A stretch of DNA of 10,051 nucleotides from Fimbriimonadaceae bacterium (GCA_025451715.1 JANWJY010000086.1:1-10051); one strand, 5' to 3'. Counted from the first letter of the stretch, positions 1-7,113 are shown. The notes: generated by a model not told the origin, from the sequence alone. Translations and numbers: made by a program.

Positions 1-1
1 C

Positions 2-1576
2 GCCAACGGCGCGACCTACCTCGAGGTCGCCGGCGGCCGCGCCGCTAAGCTCGAGTGGAGCGGCAAGGTCGAAGCGGCAGGCACGACCACAGCGACAGGC
101 TGGGAGGGCGAGGTGCGCGTGCCGTGGGCGCTGCTCCCAATGCCCCCGAGCGGCGTGCGCGACATGAAGTTCGACTTCGACTGGTACGTGAGCGGGACGG
201 GACGCGGTGTCACGACGCACACGAGCCAGGGCGACAAGACGCGCGTCCACACGTTCGCCGGCGTGCAGGTGCCCGTCATCAGCCGCAAGCGCAGCATCCT
301 GCTCCTGCCGTTCGCGTACCTGGGCTACAACGACGAGACGCAGGAGCACATCGCCAACGCGGGTCTGGACTTCAAGTCTGCATTGACGTCGGAGATGAAC
401 CTGGTCGGCACGATCAACCCCGACTTTAGGAACATCGAGGGCGACATCCTCGACCTGGACTTCAGCAACTTCGAGCGGCTGGGCAACGAGACCCGCCCGT
501 TCTTCCAAGAGGGCAACGACTACTACTTCTTCGGGATGGGGCGGCGGATCTTTGCCAGCCAGAGGATCCCGACGATTGACATGGGCGTAAACGTGTACGG
601 AAACCTGGGCGGCAACACGCGGCTCGGTGTCCTGAGCACGATGGACTTTGGGCGCCAATCGACTGTGGCTGGCTCTTACACGTACAACCCGGACCAGTTC
701 TGGGAGTACACGGCGGCGTTCTCGAGCCTGCAGCGGACGTCAGAGGACAACTTGGCGGGACGTCTCAACATCAGCCGCAATATTGGGAACTGGGACGCGT
801 TCGTTGACGGCGCTTTCACTGACGACCAGGTCCTCGGCACAGGATCGGCGGTCGGAGCCGGCATGTTCTACAACGTGCCCGGGTGGGGCGGCCGGTTCTT
901 CTACGACGACGTGACCGAGGACTTCTTCCCTCGGATCGGCTTCGCAGCCGAGACCGACTTCCGCGGGTTCAGTACCGGTGTCGACCGCGAGATCGAGTAC
1001 GAGTCAGGTGCCATAACGTCTGCCGAGTTCGGCATCGAGGCGTTCGACTACACGCGCCGCGACGGTGCCCACTACCGCGAAGGTGTGGGGGCCGGGGGCG
1101 GCTTCGCCTTTCGCAACCTTATTGCGGTCGACTTTGGATTCGAGTACGAGCACTTCGAGGCCGACCACAACCGCACGTTCGGTACCAGCATCGAGTACCC
1201 GTACAACAACCCTTACCGTTCCCTCGAAGCGGGCATCGTCTTTGGCGAGATCGAGGGGACGACTTACCGGTCCATCGAGGCGGGCTTCCGATATCGACCC
1301 GTGCAAAGGCTACAGCTCGGTCTGAGCGCGCAGGCCGTCAAGCACGTCGAGGACGAGGAGCAGATCGTGTTCAACTTCAACTACCTGATGAACAAGTTCG
1401 AGTCGATCGGCGGGCGAGTGGTGTACAACGAGCACGAGTGGAACTGGTACGCCTCGTACCGCATGGGCGGCAACGCCGGAGCGGAGTTCTTCCTGATCGT
1501 CGGCGACCCCAACGCGTCGAGCTTCCAGAAGACGCTGGTGTTCAAGGTCAGCGTTCCGTTCACAATCGGGTGGTGA
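2..1576 (+). CDS. DUF5916-like outer-membrane beta-barrel protein, 5' truncated
   Basis: The reading frame is open to the left edge, so the true start lies outside; the first in-frame candidates inside the window (GTG or ATG near 113-170) fall within a conserved region and are not the start. About 524 residues are visible. The first 60 or so end in a pattern (GWEGEVRVPWALLP) typical of the C-terminal part of a CBM9-like beta-sandwich. This is followed by the DUF5916 hallmark segment INPDFRNIEGD, then RPFFQEGND, and a long run of alternating aromatic and polar strands characteristic of a barrel. The last residues (VSVPFTIGW) form a strand ending in an aromatic residue, as outer-membrane proteins do for BAM recognition, although W rather than F is terminal. 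The family is usually placed in the outer membrane; its substrate is unknown, and a carbohydrate or polymer role is only suggested by the CBM9-like part. It is followed after 15 bases by the HEAT gene, probably in one operon. Confidence 0.85.
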   Translation, partial: ANGATYLEVAGGRAAKLEWSGKVEAAGTTTATGWEGEVRVPWALLPMPPSGVRDMKFDFDWYVSGTGRGVTTHTSQGDKTRVHTFAGVQVPVISRKRSILLLPFAYLGYNDETQEHIANAGLDFKSALTSEMNLVGTINPDFRNIEGDILDLDFSNFERLGNETRPFFQEGNDYYFFGMGRRIFASQRIPTIDMGVNVYGNLGGNTRLGVLSTMDFGRQSTVAGSYTYNPDQFWEYTAAFSSLQRTSEDNLAGRLNISRNIGNWDAFVDGAFTDDQVLGTGSAVGAGMFYNVPGWGGRFFYDDVTEDFFPRIGFAAETDFRGFSTGVDREIEYESGAITSAEFGIEAFDYTRRDGAHYREGVGAGGGFAFRNLIAVDFGFEYEHFEADHNRTFGTSIEYPYNNPYRSLEAGIVFGEIEGTTYRSIEAGFRYRPVQRLQLGLSAQAVKHVEDEEQIVFNFNYLMNKFESIGGRVVYNEHEWNWYASYRMGGNAGAEFFLIVGDPNASSFQKTLVFKVSVPFTIGW

Positions 1577-1591
1577 GGGTCTAGAGCCGTT

Positions 1592-2806
1592 TTGCGCTGG
1601 CTTATCGCGACCGCGCTGCTGGCCATTGGGCAGTCAGCCTTCGGTCAGTCCATTGAGGATTGGCTAGAGCAGTACAGGTTTGCGACAAAGAACGGTGACA
1701 CGGAGTCCCGCAATCTGACCCTGAAGGCCATGCTCGACCACCGCGACCCGCGGATCAACCGCGTGTTCCTCGACGCGCTGTTCGACCCGCCTGTCTCGAA
1801 CCAAGCGAAGTGGTGCCTCATCCGTGTGGGAGGAAGCGCGTTCCCCGAGGGTTGGAAGAAGATCGAATCGGACCCCGCCAAGTTTGCCTACTACGTGTTC
1901 TGGGTTTGGACGCAGTGCGGCCCGGGCGGCGCGAGAGAGGTCGTGAAGGGATTTGAGCACACTTCGGAAGGGGTGCTGCGAGAAACCGCACACCTGTTCA
2001 CTGAGTTGCGGTACGGGTATGTGCAATTAGAGTGGCTCCCCATGCCTGACGTGGGGCGCGGTTTGCTGCGCGCAATGAATGCGGAGGACCCTGTGACGCG
2101 GCGATATGGAGTGAAGTCAATGATCTATCTGAAGCAGGAAGACCGCGACCGCGCTTTGCTCAAGGCCGGGCAGGACCCCGACGCGGGCGTGAGGGAGCAG
2201 TCGCTGGCCGTCATGTACCTCTTTTCTGATGAGCGCAAGTTCGGCATCATGGCCTCCGCTACTTCGGACGTCGACGCCAAGGTCCGGACGATGGCACTTA
2301 GGGCGCTCGGGCTCGAACCTTGGAGCTACCCACAGACGGCGTCCCTGCGCTCAGGGGCGATCATTAATTGCCTCAAGGACGTGGACCCCCAGGTCCGGCA
2401 AGTGGCGCTGAGCGCGCTTCTAGTTTGGGTGAGTCCGCGGGGCTTGTACGGCTATTCGACGAAGCCGCCGAGCGCGGAGCAGATGGCGGCGATAGACTCT
2501 GTACGCGCGCTTCTGCGCGAAAAGAAGGTCGCGGACACGGCCTATCTGCTTTTGCGCGACGCCGTCGCTTCGGCCACGGCGCTGACTTACCTCGCGTACG
2601 TCGCGGACGAGCGGGTGTTCCAGCGGTTGATCGTCGGGTGCGAATCGAAGACAAACGAAGTGTCTCGGAACTCGGTGGTGCTCATCGGCGCGTTCGGCGA
2701 TCCCAGGGCCCTGCCCGTGCTGCGACGGATGGTCGAGCGGAACGTACACCGCTCCGAGGCGGAGGAATCGATCAAACAGATCGAGGCGCGCACCAGCGGC
2801 GGCTAG
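1592..2806 (+). CDS. Exported HEAT-repeat protein
   Basis: This 404-residue protein starts at a TTG. I accept that start because it gives a clean signal peptide: R2, a hydrophobic core over residues 4-13, and a likely cleavage after AFG (residues 16-18). A weak ribosome site, GGTGAGGG at 1572-1579, overlaps the upstream stop codon and sits 12 bases from the TTG. The mature part is alpha-helical, with degenerate HEAT/PBS-lyase-like repeats recognisable by their openings: DPVTRRYGV, DPDAGVREQSL, DVDAKVRTMAL, DVDPQVRQVAL and, near the C-terminus, FGDPRALPVLRRM. No enzymatic motif is visible, so it is probably a protein-protein interaction scaffold in the periplasm. It lies 15 bases after the barrel gene and in the same reading frame as it, so the pair is likely cotranscribed; an envelope role is inferred from that context only. 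Its TAG stop shares a CTAG with the convergent ATPase gene. Confidence 0.85.
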   Translation: MRWLIATALLAIGQSAFGQSIEDWLEQYRFATKNGDTESRNLTLKAMLDHRDPRINRVFLDALFDPPVSNQAKWCLIRVGGSAFPEGWKKIESDPAKFAYYVFWVWTQCGPGGAREVVKGFEHTSEGVLRETAHLFTELRYGYVQLEWLPMPDVGRGLLRAMNAEDPVTRRYGVKSMIYLKQEDRDRALLKAGQDPDAGVREQSLAVMYLFSDERKFGIMASATSDVDAKVRTMALRALGLEPWSYPQTASLRSGAIINCLKDVDPQVRQVALSALLVWVSPRGLYGYSTKPPSAEQMAAIDSVRALLREKKVADTAYLLLRDAVASATALTYLAYVADERVFQRLIVGCESKTNEVSRNSVVLIGAFGDPRALPVLRRMVERNVHRSEAEESIKQIEARTSGG

Positions 2807-4458
2807 ATCACCCGGCTCCGCACGTACGCCTCGCCCTTGTCGGGCCGGATCGGCTTGACCGTAGCGATCGACTCCGGCTCGAAGTCGAGCAGCTTGAGCC
2901 AGTCAGAGACGTCGTCGGACTTCGGGAAGATCTCGTTCTCGGCGTACTCCGCCTCGACGGCCTCGTGCATGTCGGCCTCGCTGATCCCGTGGTCGACCGT
3001 CGGATCGAGGATCGCGCGGCGGATCGCGATGTCCTTGGCCCGGTCCACGACGGACTTCAATAGAGCACCGCTCACGAGGTCCTTCCAGTGCAGCGTGTCG
3101 GAGTTGCCGTTCCTAAACGCGATCTTGAGGAACTCGGTCTTGGGCGAGGTCCGCCACAGGTGCGCCAGGGTGGACTCGACCAATGCGATACGAGCGCACT
3201 CGGGCTCGCCCTGCTCCTTGACCAAAGCGGGGTCGAACGGAAGGCGGTCGTGCAAATAGATCGAGAGCACGTCGCGTGCTGCCTCCTTGTTGGGCCGCTC
3301 GATCTTCACTTTGCGGTCGATCCGCTCGGGGCGCAGGATCGCTGGGTCGATGTAGTCGGGGCGGTTGCTGGTCAAGACCAGCACGACGTTTTCGAGCGTC
3401 ACCAGCCCGTCGAGCTCTGCGCAGAACTGCGGCACGACCGTGTTGCTAATGTTGAGCCAGCGTCCCGTGGAGCGCATCCTGAGGACCGACTCGGCCTCGT
3501 CCATGAAGATCACGACCAGCCGTCCCTCCTTGGCCTTCTCGCGGGCTGTGGCGAAGATCTCTCGCACGATGCGCTCGGTCTCGCCGAGCCACATGTTCAG
3601 GATCTTCGGGCCCGAGATGTGCATGAAGTACTCCTTGACCTCATGGCCTGCCTCCTTGGAGTACTCCTTAGCTAAGTTGTAGGCGATCGCCTTGCCGATC
3701 AGCGTCTTGCCGCAGCCGGGAGGGCCGTAGAGTAGGATGCCCTTGATCGGTTTCTTGTCGAACTTCTTGTAGATCTCGGGGTGGAGCATCGGGAGCTCGA
3801 TGGTCTCGCGGATGAGGTTGATCGCCTTCTCCTGCCCACCGACCGCGGACCAGGGGGTCTCTGGGACCTCTTCGACGAAGTAGTCGCGGGTCTCCTGTTT
3901 GGGGAAGTGCTCGATCGCGACGCGTCCGGTCTGGTCGAGACGGACCTCATCGCCTGCCCTGATCGGTCTGTCTCGCAAAGCAGTTGATACATCGACGACG
4001 CGGCCCTGCCCGCCCTGGATGTCGGCACCGACGCGTAGCCTTCCGTCCTCTAGCGTCTCACTGACCTTGATGACCGCGCCGGTCGGGCCGTCGGGGAGCG
4101 TGCCGATCACGGCGTATGCGTCGTTGAGCATGACCCTCGTGCCTTGCAAGAGCGACTCCCTCTCAATGTGGGGGTCGACGAGCGCGACGTACTCGGTGTC
4201 GCCGAGCGCGACGAGGCACTTCTCGCCGTCGATCTGGCGAAGGAAGACGGCAACCTTGTTGGCCGGCGCAGTGAGCTTTTGGTACGCCTCTTCGTAGGCG
4301 GCGAGCATCTTGTCGCGCTCCTCCTGGTCGGCCCGCTCGTGCTTGAGCTCGGCACGGAGTGCGGCAAGCAGGCTTTCAGCGCGCTGGTCTCCGTCGGGGA
4401 GCGCCTCCTGAAGCCTGTCGATCAGCTTCTGAATGCGTGCCTCGGTCTCGGGGCTCAT
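2803..4458 (-). CDS. ARC/Mpa-like proteasomal AAA ATPase without C-terminal docking tail
   Basis: This 551-residue protein has the architecture of Mpa/ARC, the hexameric unfoldase that feeds pupylated substrates to the bacterial 20S proteasome. In order it shows an N-terminal predicted coiled coil (about 5-60), an interdomain region matching the tandem OB folds (about 65-190), and one AAA module. Walker A is GPPGCGKT (245-252), Walker B is VVIFMDEAES (315-324, D320 and E321), sensor 1 is N365, and RPERIDR (376-382) carries the arginine fingers. The pore-loop region reads NMWLGETER (288-296); actinobacterial Mpa has K-F/Y-VGETER here, so W290 replaces the usual aromatic. The C-terminal AENE...DW stretch (507-520) also matches Mpa. 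The protein then ends in RSRVI, lacking the GQYL/HbYX tail that docks Mpa onto the 20S core. No pup/UBact, prcA, prcB, dop or pafA gene is seen nearby, so partnership with a proteasome is unproven. The ATG has no clear Shine-Dalgarno; a TACAAT box 6 bases upstream suggests a leaderless message. Confidence 0.93.
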   Translation of the reverse strand: MSPETEARIQKLIDRLQEALPDGDQRAESLLAALRAELKHERADQEERDKMLAAYEEAYQKLTAPANKVAVFLRQIDGEKCLVALGDTEYVALVDPHIERESLLQGTRVMLNDAYAVIGTLPDGPTGAVIKVSETLEDGRLRVGADIQGGQGRVVDVSTALRDRPIRAGDEVRLDQTGRVAIEHFPKQETRDYFVEEVPETPWSAVGGQEKAINLIRETIELPMLHPEIYKKFDKKPIKGILLYGPPGCGKTLIGKAIAYNLAKEYSKEAGHEVKEYFMHISGPKILNMWLGETERIVREIFATAREKAKEGRLVVIFMDEAESVLRMRSTGRWLNISNTVVPQFCAELDGLVTLENVVLVLTSNRPDYIDPAILRPERIDRKVKIERPNKEAARDVLSIYLHDRLPFDPALVKEQGEPECARIALVESTLAHLWRTSPKTEFLKIAFRNGNSDTLHWKDLVSGALLKSVVDRAKDIAIRRAILDPTVDHGISEADMHEAVEAEYAENEIFPKSDDVSDWLKLLDFEPESIATVKPIRPDKGEAYVRSRVI

Positions 4459-4464
4459 GATTGA

Positions 4465-4470
4465 ATTGTA
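4465..4470 (-). promoter_or_regulatory. Candidate -10 box for the ARC-like ATPase gene, possibly leaderless
   Basis: On the minus strand TACAAT ends 6 bases before the ATG at 4458, with no purine-rich ribosome site between. This is the spacing expected when transcription begins at or next to the start codon. The -35 region at 17-base spacing reads GAACCA on the minus strand, which is weak. This is inference from one box only. Confidence 0.35.
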
Positions 4471-4504
4471 CGTTTTCTTTGGGCCAGTGGTTCGGGAGAA
4501 TCAA

Positions 4505-4558
4505 GCCTCAGGACTCGGCCTCGTGTCATTGCAGCCCGTCCCAGGAGCGTCCTGAGGC
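4505..4558. repeat. 10-bp perfect inverted repeat between the GGDEF and ARC-like genes
   Basis: GCCTCAGGAC at 4505-4514 and its exact complement GTCCTGAGGC at 4549-4558 are separated by 34 bases. The structure begins 12 bases after the stop of the GGDEF gene and ends before the candidate promoter of the ATPase gene. It could fold as a hairpin in the 3' end of the GGDEF message (RNA processing or attenuation) or be two operator half-sites. There is no T-run after it, so it is not a standard intrinsic terminator. Confidence 0.6.
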
Positions 4559-4570
4559 ATAGGCGCGCTC

Positions 4571-6025
4571 TCAGATACCGAGCGAGACGAAGGCGGAGGC
4601 GACGGCTTCGGCAACGGCGCGGTGGACGTCCCGGTTGACCGCAGCTGTGCCCGCCATGGCGTGGCGCCTGCCCTCGAGCTCGCAAGAGCCCACGATCGTG
4701 ACGGTCTTGCTTCCGTCTGGCGCGGAGTCGAGCACGGTCGTGTTGATCGCGATCTTGACCCCGTCTCGGACGCGCTCGATCGCCCGCGCAGTCGCAACGG
4801 CCACGGTCAGCATGAGCGTCCGCCCGTCCGGCATGACCGCCGCGGTGCCGTCGGTGCCGTCGATGCGCAGCGTGACGGCGACCGGGCCGGAGGGATCGTC
4901 TTCGTCAAGTGAGACGAGACGGACGTCGAAGGTGGGGGCGGCGGGGGCTGGTTCGGAGGCTCGGAGGTCCGGAGGTTCGGAGGGGTCAGTGGGTTCGTCC
5001 GGTTCAGTTCGGGTCGGTTCCGGTTCAGAGGCTTGGAGGTTCGGGAGTTCGGTGGGTTCGGAGGAAGGAGGTGAGGAGAAGTCGGGTTCATCGGAGAGCC
5101 GGCCGTGTTCCAGCTTCTCCTGCTTCTTCCTCGTACAGTCCTGGCTCGCGAGGTTGATGAGATTGTCGAGCATAGAGGCGATGTGCGCGTGCTCGCGGGT
5201 CTTGGCGCGCATGCCTCCGGCATAGCCGACACTGACTGTGACCGGCTCTGGCACGTCGTCGACGTTGATCTCTATGTCCGAGATCTCGCCGAAGCGCTTT
5301 TCGGCCTCGTAGCGGTCGAGCTTTGTGCCGATGACGAACTCGTCGCCGCCGTACCTGACGAGGATGTCGTTGTACCGGTCGACGAACTCTCGCAGCCGCG
5401 TTGCAAAGCGCTTGAGGATGCGGTCGCCGACGATGTGCCCGTGCCGCTTGTTGTAGTTACCGAAGTCGTCGATGTCGACGAAGAGGAGCGTGATCTCGCT
5501 GCCTTGCTCGAGCTCCGCCATTCCCCAGTCGCGGAGGCGGTTGCTCCATGGCAGGCTGGTGAGCGGGTCCCACGACTGCCCGATCTCTCTTAGGAGCATG
5601 TTGGCCGTGAGGAGCCCGCGGAACTCTCCGTCGCGGTAGACGGCGGCGAAGTTGACGTCGTGCTCGATGAACTGCTTTGCGGCGTTGCGGACCGTGGTCT
5701 CGACGTCCAAGGTGAGAAGCACGGGCTGGACGATCGTCCCGACCTTTGCAAACTTGGGCATTAATTCGGCGCGCTCAAGCGAGACCATGCCGTCCAGCCC
5801 CGTGAAACCCACCACGGCGACAGCGTTGATCTTGTGTCCTTGCATCACGTGTATAGCCGTCGCTACCAAGTGATCGGGGTTGACCCATGCAGGGACGAGG
5901 TCCAACTCCTCCAGCGTGCGCATTTGCCCGTCGTAGATTGTGACGGCACGAAACTTGCCAGGGTGCTTGGCAATACTGCCAGGATCACCGGGGCGTGCTG
6001 TGAGGATTGCGGGGGGATTGATCAA
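4571..6025 (-). CDS. CBS-GGDEF diguanylate cyclase-like protein with a novel C-terminal domain
   Basis: This predicted cytoplasmic protein (484 residues from TTG at 6025) should make cyclic di-GMP from two GTP. Residues about 42-146 resemble a tandem CBS pair, which usually senses adenine nucleotides. The GGDEF domain spans about 153-295: DPLTSLP opens it, VDIDDF (183-188) supplies the metal-binding Asp, NKRHGHIVGD (192-201) follows, and the active-site loop is RYGGDEF (224-230). RYND (217-220) lies exactly five residues before GGDEF, the position of the RxxD inhibitory site, so product feedback is likely. A Pro/Glu/Ser-rich linker (about 312-364) joins an unnamed domain of about 118 residues with a beta-beta-alpha-beta-beta-alpha pattern. 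The TTG follows the stop of the DnaA-like gene by 3 bases and implies translational coupling, but has no clear ribosome site. ATG at 5923 (residue 35) is a credible alternative just before the CBS region. No transmembrane segment is visible. Confidence 0.87.
   Translation of the reverse strand: MINPPAILTARPGDPGSIAKHPGKFRAVTIYDGQMRTLEELDLVPAWVNPDHLVATAIHVMQGHKINAVAVVGFTGLDGMVSLERAELMPKFAKVGTIVQPVLLTLDVETTVRNAAKQFIEHDVNFAAVYRDGEFRGLLTANMLLREIGQSWDPLTSLPWSNRLRDWGMAELEQGSEITLLFVDIDDFGNYNKRHGHIVGDRILKRFATRLREFVDRYNDILVRYGGDEFVIGTKLDRYEAEKRFGEISDIEINVDDVPEPVTVSVGYAGGMRAKTREHAHIASMLDNLINLASQDCTRKKQEKLEHGRLSDEPDFSSPPSSEPTELPNLQASEPEPTRTEPDEPTDPSEPPDLRASEPAPAAPTFDVRLVSLDEDDPSGPVAVTLRIDGTDGTAAVMPDGRTLMLTVAVATARAIERVRDGVKIAINTTVLDSAPDGSKTVTIVGSCELEGRRHAMAGTAAVNRDVHRAVAEAVASAFVSLGI
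4950..5075. repeat. Degenerate repeat coding for the Pro/Glu-rich linker
   Basis: The plus strand is built of variants of GGTTCGGAG. The clearest long copies are 4950-4975 and 5022-5047, which I count as matching at 21 of 26 positions, 72 bases apart. On the coding strand they give recurring SEP units and the pair LPNLQASEP and PPDLRASEP. The reading frame is kept throughout, so it is an expanded linker rather than a pseudogene scar. Length variation between strains is likely. Confidence 0.6.
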
Positions 6026-6028
6026 AAC

Positions 6029-7021
6029 CTAGCAAGAATCGGTGTCGAGGGATCTGACCACTCCGTCGTAGCACGCGAGCACGCACTTCGAGAGCGCCGG
6101 ATCGGCGAGTTGTAGTTTGACTCCATTGGACATCGCATAAGCCTTTGTCGGGCTCACGCCGAGGAAAGTAGCCACGTCGTATTCGCTCAGCCCCATCTGC
6201 GAAATCAACATGTACGCGCACACTTGCTCGGACGAGACGCCCTCCACCGAGTGACACGCGAAGGTATTGCTGACGACATCCATGACGACGTCGCGCGGAT
6301 CCCAACCGTTCTCTCCGTGGATGTAGGGCATCAGGACCCCGCACGCCTGGCAGACGTCGTCGCGACGGGACCACCCGTGGCGCATGAGCTTGAGCGTGTG
6401 CACAGCGCCCTGTATCGAGCGGCCGTTGCCGAACAGGTGTCGTGAGATGAGCGTGACGATCGGCTTCGAGAACTTGACGCCCTCGCTGTCTGCGATCTGT
6501 CGGACGATGTGGTCGCGCTCGGCCTTGGTCGGTTGCAGGATGGCCTGGTAGCCCCAGTCGCGCGAGTTTGGCAAGTATCGGGAGGCCTCTTGCCTCGAGA
6601 CGGTGTCGGTGAAAGAGACCATCGTGTGCCTCCTTGCACGGATCCGCCGTTCGAGAAGGCGGCGCAGCTCCTGCTTCGTGCGCATGTTGGTCCACGCGTC
6701 TTGGACGTCGTCGAGCATGAGAGGCATCTGCTCGTCGGTGCGGTCGGGAAACGTCGCGTAGATGGTCGCGGCTATCGGTCGGTTGGTGGGCGTGCCACGA
6801 AGCTTCATGTACTGCGCTACGGCGTCGAGAAGGTGCGTCTTGCCCCATCCGGCGGCGCCGATGACGGCGACGAACGGAGTGATCCCTTCAGCGAAGCGCG
6901 TGCCCGCCTCGATCGCTCCGAGGTTGGATGGAATTGCAGCGAGGTCAGCGAATCCTTTCGTGCGTCGTTCTTCTGCCGCCTGTTCGACGCGCCCCAAGGA
7001 CTCTATGGACTTTTGGATCAT
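6029..7021 (-). CDS. DnaA-like AAA+ ATPase with degenerate DNA-binding signature
   Basis: This 330-residue protein aligns along its length with DnaA domains III and IV, with no domains I-II. F24 and PSN (31-33) match the opening of domain III. Walker A is GAAGWGKTHLL (55-65), with the KTHLL characteristic of DnaA; Walker B is LMLDDVQ (101-107). SRDWG (153-157) matches the DnaA SRFxWGL arginine-finger box, and GNGRSIQGAV (198-207) matches the sensor 2 motif nvReLEGAl, so R154 and R201 are kept. Residues about 244-325 follow the domain IV helix pattern. However, the signature (RDHTTVxHA in DnaA) reads VSPTKAYAM (289-297), and the basic-loop region is SSEQ (263-266). A CQAC pair (224-227) lies in the linker between the two domains, perhaps binding metal. 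ATP binding is likely, but canonical DnaA-box recognition is not. It is probably a paralogue, not the replication initiator. GGAAAG, 4 bases before the ATG, fixes the start. Confidence 0.85.
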   Translation of the reverse strand: MIQKSIESLGRVEQAAEERRTKGFADLAAIPSNLGAIEAGTRFAEGITPFVAVIGAAGWGKTHLLDAVAQYMKLRGTPTNRPIAATIYATFPDRTDEQMPLMLDDVQDAWTNMRTKQELRRLLERRIRARRHTMVSFTDTVSRQEASRYLPNSRDWGYQAILQPTKAERDHIVRQIADSEGVKFSKPIVTLISRHLFGNGRSIQGAVHTLKLMRHGWSRRDDVCQACGVLMPYIHGENGWDPRDVVMDVVSNTFACHSVEGVSSEQVCAYMLISQMGLSEYDVATFLGVSPTKAYAMSNGVKLQLADPALSKCVLACYDGVVRSLDTDSC

Positions 7022-7025
7022 CTCG

Positions 7026-7031
7026 CTTTCC
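7026..7031 (-). promoter_or_regulatory. Ribosome binding site of the DnaA-like gene
   Basis: GGAAAG on the minus strand lies 4 bases before the ATG at 7021 and supports that start over in-frame alternatives downstream. Confidence 0.6.
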
Positions 7032-7083
7032 GTGCAACCTTACCAAGAAGCGCGGCGCCGCTCCCTGCAACACCGCGTACGAC

Positions 7084-7113
7084 ATTGTCCGCGCAAACGT
7101 GCTCGCACGTCAA
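7084..7113 (-). promoter_or_regulatory. Candidate sigma70-like promoter for the DnaA-like/GGDEF operon
   Basis: On the minus strand TTGACG (7113-7108) is followed after 18 bases by GACAAT (7089-7084). This would start transcription near 7077 and leave a leader of roughly 56 bases before the ATG at 7021. It is the best promoter match I find in the gap. An inverted repeat lies over its spacer and -35 element. Confidence 0.45.
7097..7110. promoter_or_regulatory. Operator-like inverted repeat within the promoter
   Basis: ACGTGC-TC-GCACGT is a perfect 6+6 inverted repeat with a 2-base centre. It overlaps the -35 box and the spacer of the candidate promoter, where a bound dimeric repressor would block polymerase. 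The regulator is unknown. Confidence 0.45.

Noticed and set aside
883..1584. 233-codon open frame on the plus strand
   Set aside because: It is an out-of-frame shadow of the barrel gene with an extreme Arg content.
2368..3063. 231-codon open frame on the plus strand crossing the convergent junction
   Set aside because: It overlaps two well-supported genes in other frames, is Arg/Gly-rich and matches nothing.
2803..4458. Calling the ATPase FtsH, Cdc48/VAT or a plain proteasome regulatory particle subunit
   Set aside because: It has no membrane segments or protease domain, only one AAA module, and the coiled coil, OB folds and C-terminal region match Mpa/ARC.
4459..4570. A small Pup or UBact-like gene beside the ATPase
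   Set aside because: The gap is too short and contains no open frame ending in a Gly-Gly-Glu/Gln-type tail.
5985..6848. 287-codon open frame on the minus strand
   Set aside because: It is a shadow of the DnaA-like gene in another frame, rich in Arg, His and Pro, without any motif.
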